Source: Moraxellaceae bacterium (GTDB lineage: Bacteria > Pseudomonadota > Gammaproteobacteria > Pseudomonadales > UBA3067). Taken from it: a stretch of DNA of 5,335 bases. The translations under genes were made by a program, and so were the position numbers. The stretch is taken from positions 730 to 6,064 of the forward strand of contig NVTH01000188.1 of NCBI GenBank assembly GCA_002401525.1. Reading direction: 5' to 3'. Below, piece after piece: positions 1 through 5,335 of the stretch (position 1 is its first letter; each line of letters begins with the position of its first letter). The notes under the pieces are model-generated. The model was given only the letters and a program-made list of their open reading frames with translations. It was not told the origin of the DNA and did not search any database.

Positions 1-1604
1 TCAAAGATAATTTTGGTAATAGGAGTAAAAAACTTATTCAACATATCTTTTAATTCAGCGGCGGTTAAACCTTCTGAAAGCGTTGTAAAATTACGTATGT
101 CGCAAAACATAACCGTTAATTCTTTACTTTCCCCTTCAAAAGAAAAGGCCCCGGGATTTGACAACATTTTTTCGATGTGCGCTTTAGGAACATACTGACC
201 AAACATTGCCGTCATTGATTCGCGGCGATCAGTTTCTCTGAAATAGCCTTCGGCAAAACTAAACAACGTTAAGATAGCCGCCAAAGATAAAAACGGCGCC
301 AATGGCAAATCAAACCGAAAGGCCCACCAAATATAGAAATTACTGGCAATTAAAATAATAAAGAGCGCGCTACAAACACTGAAAAGTTTCAGCGGTGATA
401 ACTTCGGAAGCAGCCACGCTAACAACAACCCCAGAAATAACAACGCACTCGGGGTAATTCCTTGTTCAAAAACGGGACGAAAAGGGAACTGATTGCCATA
501 CTGTTGGTATTTTAATAATGAGTCCAAAATCACTGCGTGCACTTCAACGCCCGGCAATGCGGTGGCCAGCGGAGTGGTTTTAATATCTTCTAGTCCAGAG
601 GCGGAGGTCCCCACAAAAACAATGGCTGAATCAAGGCTACCCAGCTCAAATTTACCATTCAAAATATCGGTCGCGGATAAATACTTAAAATAGCCATGCT
701 GTTTACCCAAGCGTTTATTGTAGGGAATTAACGCTTGGCCATATGCATCGACGGGAATGCGTATACGCTCCAAATTAATTTGCTCAATCACATTGGCATT
801 CCCCACCGACGCGAAGTCCATCCCCACACGCTCGACAAAAAGCAATTCCCTGGCCATTTCTAACGCTAGTGAAGCATAAAATTTTTGCTCGTACTCCAAC
901 ACCAAAGGCGCCCGGCGAATCTTTCCATCTAAATCCGGAATTAATGTAAAAAAACCCTGACTCAACGCAGACTCGCTAAAAACGGGTAGATTCGCGGTAT
1001 AGCTTTTCATTTTATAAACACTGGAGCTCCAAGCAGAGGCGCGCTTTTCAAAGGGAATCGCCGACGGCATCAATCCCGAAGAAACACTCTTTTCACCGTG
1101 GAAAAAATAGCCCAACACCACCTCTCCTTGAGCAATACTTTCTGCAAAACGCTGGTCGTAATCGAAATCTTTACGGTACTCTTTTAACGCCTTCCCTAAA
1201 TCCAGTCGTTGGCCTCTCTTTGCAATCAGCCGTTGCGAATCCGCTGCCACAAGCGCATCAATTAGATTTTCTTCTGGCTCGGAAAATATCATATCAAAAC
1301 CAATAATCACCGCCCCGGACTCCACCAAACGATCCGTCAGTTGCGCGATCTTGCGCCGACTCCAGGGCCAACGTCCTTCCGCTTCTAAACTTTTCTCGTC
1401 GACGTCAACAATCACAATTTGATTTAACGGTGGCTCAATAGAAAGAGGCACCCAATTAAAACGCATGTCATACAGCAGATAATCAATTCGAACAAAAAAA
1501 GTATTGAGTGCAGGTAAAGGCGATAAATAACAAAAAATTATAAACAGAGTGATGCAGCAACAAAACAACGATGCCAACTTTTGACTCGATTGCCTTTGCT
1601 TCAT
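1..1604 (-). CDS. CHASE2-domain class III adenylate/guanylate cyclase, membrane sensor (C-terminus beyond window)
   Basis: Family role: a membrane receptor that converts a periplasmic signal into cAMP or cGMP. The ATG at 1604-1602 opens a frame that runs without a stop for 534 codons to the left edge. An in-frame TAA lies just upstream, so this is the first possible ATG, although no clear Shine-Dalgarno precedes it. Residues 11-29 form a first transmembrane helix, oddly cysteine-rich (C15, C16, C17, C25). Residues about 33-345 match CHASE2, with typical stretches such as QIVIVDVDEKSLEAEGRWPW (62-81), GFDMIFSEP, QGFFTLIPDLDGKIRR (216-231) and IVFVGTSASGLEDIKTTP (328-345). Three more helices follow, at about 382-400, 406-429 and 432-453. 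After the linker FGQYVPKAHIEKML comes the cyclase domain, with LTVMFCDIRNFTTLSE (496-511); D502 is the first metal-binding aspartate. The second metal aspartate and the residues that choose ATP over GTP lie outside the window, so the substrate is not settled. The family is certain; cAMP is the more usual product. Confidence 0.5.
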   Translation of the reverse strand, partial: MKQRQSSQKLASLFCCCITLFIIFCYLSPLPALNTFFVRIDYLLYDMRFNWVPLSIEPPLNQIVIVDVDEKSLEAEGRWPWSRRKIAQLTDRLVESGAVIIGFDMIFSEPEENLIDALVAADSQRLIAKRGQRLDLGKALKEYRKDFDYDQRFAESIAQGEVVLGYFFHGEKSVSSGLMPSAIPFEKRASAWSSSVYKMKSYTANLPVFSESALSQGFFTLIPDLDGKIRRAPLVLEYEQKFYASLALEMARELLFVERVGMDFASVGNANVIEQINLERIRIPVDAYGQALIPYNKRLGKQHGYFKYLSATDILNGKFELGSLDSAIVFVGTSASGLEDIKTTPLATALPGVEVHAVILDSLLKYQQYGNQFPFRPVFEQGITPSALLFLGLLLAWLLPKLSPLKLFSVCSALFIILIASNFYIWWAFRFDLPLAPFLSLAAILTLFSFAEGYFRETDRRESMTAMFGQYVPKAHIEKMLSNPGAFSFEGESKELTVMFCDIRNFTTLSEGLTAAELKDMLNKFFTPITKIIF

Positions 1605-1776
1605 CAGCTGAACTTACGCACTGCAATCGCATAAAAGGAGCATAAGATTCTCAAATTGAATTGCTCACGGAAGGGGGCCACCTTTACAATACGACCAAAT
1701 TAATCCTACAGATCAAACCAGACTGGCAGAAACATCTATACTGAAAGCTTAGACAATCTCTCAGAAACAAAACTAT

Positions 1777-1797
1777 AGCGGCGCTAAAATAGCCGCT
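1777..1797. repeat. Inverted repeat, 6-bp GC-rich arms with 9-nt loop
   Basis: AGCGGC (1777-1782) is the exact reverse complement of GCCGCT (1792-1797), with GCTAAAATA between them. The site stands about 85 bp before the cNMP gene start. No T-run follows on the plus strand, so it is not an intrinsic terminator in that direction. It could be an operator half-site pair or a leader hairpin in the minus-strand transcript. The repeat is seen directly; its function is unknown. Confidence 0.5.
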
Positions 1798-1807
1798 GAA
1801 TAATGTG

Positions 1808-1858
1808 AAGGCCTAGAATTAAATACGGCTGAACAATTGTTAAGGTCTAGTATTTATT
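1808..1858. promoter_or_regulatory. Putative operator: two imperfect direct repeats flanking a 10-bp palindrome
   Basis: AAGGCCTAGAATTAAAT (1808-1824) and AAGGTCTAGTATTTATT (1842-1858) agree at 13 of 17 positions, and their starts are 34 bp apart, close to three helical turns. Between them, and abutting the second copy, is the perfect palindrome AACAATTGTT (1832-1841). The cluster ends 22 bp before the ATG of the cNMP/rhodanese gene, so a bound protein here would affect that promoter or its early transcript. The repeats are seen; the regulatory role is inference, and the AT-rich composition makes chance similarity possible. Confidence 0.5.
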
Positions 1859-1870
1859 CCATCGTGACAC

Positions 1871-1874
1871 AGGG
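1871..1874 (+). promoter_or_regulatory. Ribosome binding site of the cNMP/rhodanese gene
   Basis: AGGG lies 6 nt before the ATG at 1881. It is a modest Shine-Dalgarno match at good spacing and supports that ATG as the start. Confidence 0.5.
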
Positions 1875-1880
1875 TTAGAC

Positions 1881-2951
1881 ATGGAAACCAACAACACAAC
1901 GACAGATATCAATACCTTACGTAAATTTGTACCCTTTAATGAGCTCTCCGAAAAACACTTAGCTGGGATAATTAATAAATCAGAAATTATTCATCTCCCC
2001 AAAGGAAAGGTGCTCTTTAAAAGAGACCAATCCTGCGAACAACGCTATTACCTCCTTCTCGGAGAAGTCAGCTTATGCGATGCAGAATTTAACAACACCA
2101 AGCTTTATTCCGATACCCCAGAATCAAAAAACCCGATTGACAATCACCTCCCCCATAAAGTGTCTGCAATCACTACTGCACCCTCCAGCATTGTTTGCGT
2201 AGACAATGATTACCTCGACAGGGCCTTGACCTGGGAGCAAGCGGGCGAATATTTAGTGACCGACCTAATTCCATTAGAAGAGCAAGAATCCCTTCACGAA
2301 GCAGAACCGTCAACTGATGTGGATTGGATGTCTAACCTGTTACAAGCAGAGCTTTTCAATCAAATCCCCGCGTCCAATATTCAACGGCTATTCCTTGATT
2401 TCCAACCTTTGGACGTCGAGCCCGGCACCAAAATCATTAAGGAAGGCGAGGTCGGCGATCGCTTCTACGTCATCAGCTCCGGTAAGGCGGTGGTTAAACG
2501 AATAGGAAAAACAGGCGCTGAAGAAATAGTCACTCAACTACAGGAGGGCGACTATTTTGGGGAAGAAGCGTTAGTGGCAGAAACCACCCGCAATGCCACG
2601 GTCACCATGCTAAGTTCTGGCGTACTGATGTACCTCGATAAAACCCAATTCAAAAGCCTTCTAGAAGCCCCTCTTATTCAATACCTTAGCCTCGAACAGT
2701 TAAAAGGCATCCAGAACAAAAACCCGTCCGCCAAGCTACTCGATGTACGACTGCCCCTAGAATATAAAAATGGCCATATTGATACCAGCGTTAATATTCC
2801 TTTGTCTAAAATGCGCGAGCTGATCCCTCAGTTAAGCAAAGAAACTTGCTACATCACCACCTGTGAGGGCGGTCGGCGCAGCGAGCTGGGGGCCTATTTA
2901 CTTTCGCAAGCCGGGTTTGAGGCCTATGTGCTCAACGATCGTGCGCCTTAG
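1881..2951 (+). CDS. Double cyclic-nucleotide-binding domain protein fused to a C-terminal rhodanese domain
   Basis: Complete 356-residue soluble protein with no signal peptide or membrane helix, so cytoplasmic. Residues about 13-115 resemble a first cNMP-binding fold (LRKFVPFNELSEKHLAGII at the start, VSAITTAPSSIVCVDNDYL at the end) but lack a phosphate-binding cassette. Residues about 150-262 form a second, canonical domain: ELFNQIPASNIQRLF, the GDRFYVISSGKAVV barrel strands, and the cassette YFGEEALVAETTRNATV (225-241), with E228 placed for the ribose and R237 for the cyclic phosphate. Residues about 268-356 form a short rhodanese domain: AKLLDVRLPLEYKNGHI (284-300), VNIPL, and the catalytic loop CEGGRRS (328-334) with the cysteine present, fitting the CxxGxRS pattern. 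Family knowledge: cNMP domains act as ligand switches, and rhodanese cysteines carry persulfide sulfur. A cNMP-controlled sulfurtransferase or persulfide sensor is inference. There is no DNA-binding domain, so this is not a Crp-type regulator. It faces the cyclase gene divergently. Confidence 0.5.
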   Translation: METNNTTTDINTLRKFVPFNELSEKHLAGIINKSEIIHLPKGKVLFKRDQSCEQRYYLLLGEVSLCDAEFNNTKLYSDTPESKNPIDNHLPHKVSAITTAPSSIVCVDNDYLDRALTWEQAGEYLVTDLIPLEEQESLHEAEPSTDVDWMSNLLQAELFNQIPASNIQRLFLDFQPLDVEPGTKIIKEGEVGDRFYVISSGKAVVKRIGKTGAEEIVTQLQEGDYFGEEALVAETTRNATVTMLSSGVLMYLDKTQFKSLLEAPLIQYLSLEQLKGIQNKNPSAKLLDVRLPLEYKNGHIDTSVNIPLSKMRELIPQLSKETCYITTCEGGRRSELGAYLLSQAGFEAYVLNDRAP

Positions 2952-3008
2952 TAACGCCTAACCCTTCCTTAGAGGTGCCATTAACCCCCCAGTCAAGAGC
3001 CATTTCAG

Positions 3009-3022
3009 GCGGATATCTCCGC
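3009..3022. repeat. Small hairpin downstream of the cNMP/rhodanese gene
   Basis: GCGGA (3009-3013) and TCCGC (3018-3022) are perfect complements around a TATC loop, 57 bp after the stop codon. A weaker outer pair, CAGTC (2990-2994) and GACTG (3028-3032), surrounds it with unequal internal loops. No T-run follows, so it is not a classical intrinsic terminator. It could be a transcript-end or stability hairpin, or chance. Confidence 0.5.
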
Positions 3023-3088
3023 ACAGAGACTGTTCAATCTATAGCCTAATTCAGGGAATGTTGTTATCCTTTTTGTCATTAACCCACT

Positions 3089-3143
3089 AGGCGATAGTTC
3101 ACCAATAGTTCAACAATAACTCAACAATAATTAGACAATAACC
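3089..3143. repeat. Five 11-bp tandem repeats upstream of the hybrid kinase gene
   Basis: Five consecutive 11-bp units fill exactly 55 bp: AGGCGATAGTT, CACCAATAGTT, CAACAATAACT, CAACAATAATT and AGACAATAACC. Units 3 and 4 agree at 10 of 11 positions; the outer units are more diverged. Position 4 (C) and positions 6-8 (ATA) are the same in all five. The array ends 7 bp before the Shine-Dalgarno of the kinase gene. An 11-bp period puts each copy on about the same face of the helix; established examples of such spacing are the head-to-tail sites of OmpR/PhoB-family response regulators. The array is seen directly; its role as an operator is inference. Confidence 0.5.
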
Positions 3144-3150
3144 ATGCGCC

Positions 3151-3154
3151 AGGA
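3151..3154 (+). promoter_or_regulatory. Ribosome binding site of the hybrid kinase gene
   Basis: AGGA lies 8 nt before the ATG at 3163. It decides this start over the in-frame ATG at 3220 (residue 20), which has no comparable site, and over the ATG at 3144, whose frame closes after nine codons. Confidence 0.5.
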
Positions 3155-3162
3155 ATTTCTAC

Positions 3163-5335
3163 ATGGATATTGAAGCTAACAGTACGCAGTACTCTCACAG
3201 CGGTTTAAGCGAATCAAACATGGCCTTCAAAGCGACCCTCAAGCTGCTAAATTGCGCTTCCATACAGCCTCACAAACTGCTTTCGCTCTTATCGCTACGA
3301 TCAATTGCGCTGTGCTGTATTTTGATAGTCACAGTCACTGCTGTTTCAATGCCTCAATCGAGCTACGCGGCCGCCCCGCTTTCAATTAAACAGAGTCAGT
3401 ACCGCCATTCCTTATCGCCGTATATAGAATACTTAGAGGACTCCAGCGCAAAGCTCACTTTAGAAGACATGCAGTCCATTGAGTTTGCTCATATTTTTAC
3501 CACCAACCCGCAAACATTTTATCGCTTTGGCTTCACCGATGCAGCGATTTGGTTACGCTTTCGCGTCCACAACCAAACCGACCAAAAGACCGACTTTGTA
3601 CTCGAATACAACCAACAAAACTTCGCCAATGTGGAGCTATATTCTCCCAACGTTACCGCCGCCCAACCCGCATCGTATTTAAAACATCCCCTCAACAATA
3701 CGGCTTTGCGCGCGGACCAAGCCTTTGATCATCAGCTATTTAATCTCTATCAACTTAGCTTGGGCCCGGGGCAAACAGCCACCTATTACGTACGACTTAC
3801 ATCGGAATCACCGCTCAACTTCTCTTTTCACGTCAGCAGCCCCTTAAAATACAGGCAAGTGGCCAGCGCCCAACAAATTACGCTTGGGCTCGCATTGGGA
3901 ATCTTGGTGGGGCTTATCGGCTTTAACCTTTTTGCCTATTTCAAAGTCAAAGACAGCCTTTATCTCATTTATTCGTCCTACTTAATCGCCGTGTTAGGTT
4001 TCTCGTCTTCGATGGCGGGCTATCTCAACTTAATTGCCCCGCATGCCTTCCAAACAAGAGACATCATCACAGAAACCTTCATGTTTTTATGCATTTACAC
4101 CGGGCTGTTACTAGCAAGAAAATTTTTAACCACCCAAGAACACAATCCTCGTTTGGATAAAATGCTAGGTGTATTATCCCTCATGGTACTGATGGGTGCG
4201 GTCACCCCCCAAATTAACTCCAGCCTTGCGATTCATTCCGCCACTTGGCTTGCCGCCGCCACCATAATTCTTACTTCAATCCCGGCATTAGTGAGAATAT
4301 TGCAAGATGGTCTAGTCCGATTATTCTTTTTAATTCGCGCAATAATTCTCCTTCCGGCATTAGTCTGCCTGCTGTCTATTTTTGGAATAGTCAGCTTACC
4401 TTTCCCTTATATGTGGTTGATTCTAGCCATGGCTTCCATTGAAGCGATATTCCTTACCTTACTACTGATTAAACGCGGGTTAATCCTTCGCGAAGTGGAA
4501 TTTGAAAATCAAATGCGTACCTCCATTGCGTTGGCAGAAACCAGAGCAAAAGGCGAATTTTTAGCCAAAATAAGTCACGAAATACGCACCCCAATGAATG
4601 GCGTATTAGGGATGACCGAGCTACTACTAGACACACCGCTATCACCTAATCAGAAAGAATTTGCCAGCACTATCTATGCCTCGGGCAGCTCGTTACTGCA
4701 AATCCTTAACGACATAACAGACCATTCAAAAATCGAAGCAGGCCGAATCGAGCTGGAATATCAAGAATTTGATTTAACCACCTTATTAACGGAATGTTTG
4801 GCGTTTTTCCGCGGCCGAGCGGATGAGAAAAACCTAGAATTAATTATCGACGTTTCCCCCGACACGCCTAATTTGGTGGAAGGCGACCCCCACCGGTTGC
4901 ATCAAGTGCTAATCAATTTACTCACCGATGCAATCCAACGCACTGACAGCGGTCACATCATTATTCAAGTCCAGCCCGAGCCTAGCGACACTCAAAACTT
5001 ATTTCGTTTTGAGGTCATTGACACCGGTGGAGGAATCCCTAAATACCTGCAAAAAAGCCTATTTAAAGATCACCGCGCAAACGACGATAACTCTCAGCCA
5101 CTCTACGCCAACATGGGCCTAGGCCTAGTCATTGCGCGACAGCTAGTAGAAATTATGGGGGGCACAATCGGCGTAGAAAGTGAGCAAGGACGGGGCAGCC
5201 GTTTTTGGTTTACCACGTTACTCCGCGATTGCCCTGACAGCATGATCGCCCACTCCAGTTTCAACGACAAGCTTAAAGGGGTACGCTTATTGGTAGTAGA
5301 CGATAACCCCGCCTGCCGTCATGTCTTGGAACAAC
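3163..5335 (+). CDS. 7TMR-DISM hybrid sensor histidine kinase (C-terminus beyond window)
   Basis: An open frame of 724 codons runs to the right edge. Residues 1-37 are a polar lead, followed by a hydrophobic export segment (about 38-62) ending in a possible signal-peptidase site near SSYAAAP (66-72). Residues about 75-225 match the 7TMR-DISM extracellular domain type 2, with FGFTDAAIWLRFRVHN (122-137), FANVELYSP and TYYVRLTSESP. Seven hydrophobic helices follow, at roughly 236-259, 265-289, 300-318, 334-348, 355-376, 386-409 and 415-436. HisKA carries the H-box FLAKISHEIRTPMNGVLGM (466-484), with phosphoacceptor H472. The ATPase domain (about 572-686) has an intact G1 box, VIDTGGGIP (618-626), but an unusual N-box (NLLTDAIQRT, 585-594, with Asp at 589) and G2 box (NMGLGL, 650-655). 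A receiver domain begins at about 705, with the acidic pair D713-D714; its phosphoacceptor Asp lies off the edge. Family role: these kinases sense an extracellular ligand, often thought to be carbohydrate-like, and relay phosphate from His to Asp. Ligand and output are unknown. Confidence 0.5.
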   Translation, partial: MDIEANSTQYSHSGLSESNMAFKATLKLLNCASIQPHKLLSLLSLRSIALCCILIVTVTAVSMPQSSYAAAPLSIKQSQYRHSLSPYIEYLEDSSAKLTLEDMQSIEFAHIFTTNPQTFYRFGFTDAAIWLRFRVHNQTDQKTDFVLEYNQQNFANVELYSPNVTAAQPASYLKHPLNNTALRADQAFDHQLFNLYQLSLGPGQTATYYVRLTSESPLNFSFHVSSPLKYRQVASAQQITLGLALGILVGLIGFNLFAYFKVKDSLYLIYSSYLIAVLGFSSSMAGYLNLIAPHAFQTRDIITETFMFLCIYTGLLLARKFLTTQEHNPRLDKMLGVLSLMVLMGAVTPQINSSLAIHSATWLAAATIILTSIPALVRILQDGLVRLFFLIRAIILLPALVCLLSIFGIVSLPFPYMWLILAMASIEAIFLTLLLIKRGLILREVEFENQMRTSIALAETRAKGEFLAKISHEIRTPMNGVLGMTELLLDTPLSPNQKEFASTIYASGSSLLQILNDITDHSKIEAGRIELEYQEFDLTTLLTECLAFFRGRADEKNLELIIDVSPDTPNLVEGDPHRLHQVLINLLTDAIQRTDSGHIIIQVQPEPSDTQNLFRFEVIDTGGGIPKYLQKSLFKDHRANDDNSQPLYANMGLGLVIARQLVEIMGGTIGVESEQGRGSRFWFTTLLRDCPDSMIAHSSFNDKLKGVRLLVVDDNPACRHVLEQ

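Larger units (their letters stand above)
1605..1880. other. Divergent intergenic control region between cyclase and cNMP/rhodanese genes
   Basis: These 276 bases separate the start codons of two divergently transcribed genes, so they should hold both promoters. I see no coding frame with a ribosome site and no RNA gene. The half nearer the cNMP gene holds three ordered elements, listed separately: a GC-rich inverted repeat, a 10-bp palindrome and a pair of direct repeats. The half nearer the cyclase (1605-1770) shows nothing I can name. No pair of -35 and -10 boxes at proper spacing is convincing on either strand. Confidence 0.5.

Noticed and set aside
13..198. 61-codon plus-strand open frame
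   Set aside because: It lies antisense inside the cyclase gene, over the catalytic-domain start, has no ribosome site, and its translation resembles no family.
493..693. 66-codon plus-strand open frame
   Set aside because: It is antisense to the CHASE2 coding region, whose minus-strand reading is clearly the real one.
1772..1800. Minus-strand promoter for the cyclase with TATAGT as -10
   Set aside because: The -10 fits 5 of 6 bases, but the -35 at 17-bp spacing (TTCAGC) fits only 3 of 6 and a hairpin fills the spacer. Not strong enough to list.
1804..1819. Possible Crp site beginning TGTGA
   Set aside because: Only one half-site fits; the second half (AGAAT) does not match TCACA at the required 6-bp spacing. 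A single 5-mer is expected often by chance.
2317..2505. 62-codon plus-strand open frame
   Set aside because: It is an out-of-frame shadow inside the cNMP/rhodanese gene, over the second cNMP domain.
3009..3022. Hairpin as an intrinsic terminator
   Set aside because: The stem is only 5 bp and no T-run follows on either strand, so it is listed only as a repeat.
3073..3098. Plus-strand promoter for the kinase with TTGTCA as -35
   Set aside because: The -35 matches 5 of 6 bases, but the nearest -10-like GATAGT stands at only 14-bp spacing, so the pair is unconvincing.
3144..3173. Nine-codon upstream reading frame overlapping the kinase start
   Set aside because: It has an ATG and a TGA but no ribosome site before it, and the kinase Shine-Dalgarno lies within it. 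It is more likely chance than a regulatory leader peptide.
3479..3682. 67-codon plus-strand open frame
   Set aside because: It is an out-of-frame shadow inside the DISMED2 region of the hybrid kinase.
4245..4442. 65-codon plus-strand open frame
   Set aside because: It is an out-of-frame shadow of the kinase transmembrane region.
4928..5122. 64-codon plus-strand open frame
   Set aside because: It is an out-of-frame shadow of the kinase ATPase domain.

Overview
The window looks like chromosomal DNA from a Gram-negative bacterium, most likely a marine gammaproteobacterium of the Cellvibrionaceae type (Teredinibacter/Saccharophagus-like). This is inferred from moderate GC content, the protein families and their wording; no marker gene proves it. 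All three real genes are signal-transduction genes. Two are cut by the window edges, and only the middle one is complete.

Layout: (1) Bases 1-1604, minus strand: the N-terminal 534 residues of a membrane-bound class III nucleotide cyclase. It has a periplasmic CHASE2 sensor, three transmembrane helices and the start of the catalytic domain; the C-terminus lies off the left edge. (2) Bases 1605-1880: a divergent intergenic region with an inverted repeat, a perfect 10-bp palindrome and a pair of imperfect direct repeats. (3) Bases 1881-2951, plus strand: a complete 356-residue cytoplasmic protein with a degenerate cyclic-nucleotide-binding-like domain, a canonical one, and a C-terminal rhodanese domain with its catalytic cysteine. 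(4) Bases 2952-3162: a spacer with a small hairpin and a run of five 11-bp tandem repeats just before the next gene's ribosome binding site. (5) Bases 3163 to the right edge, plus strand: a hybrid histidine kinase with an export signal, a 7TMR-DISM extracellular domain, seven transmembrane helices, HisKA, an ATPase domain with unusual N- and G2-boxes, and the start of a receiver domain.

Working together (inference): the cyclase could make a cyclic nucleotide in response to a periplasmic signal, and the divergently encoded double-cNMP/rhodanese protein could be its dedicated receptor, coupling the second messenger to sulfur or redox chemistry. The hybrid kinase is a second membrane sensor on the same strand as the receptor, but 211 bp away and probably with its own control region (the 11-bp repeats). 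No mobile element, RNA gene, CRISPR array or clear intrinsic terminator was seen.
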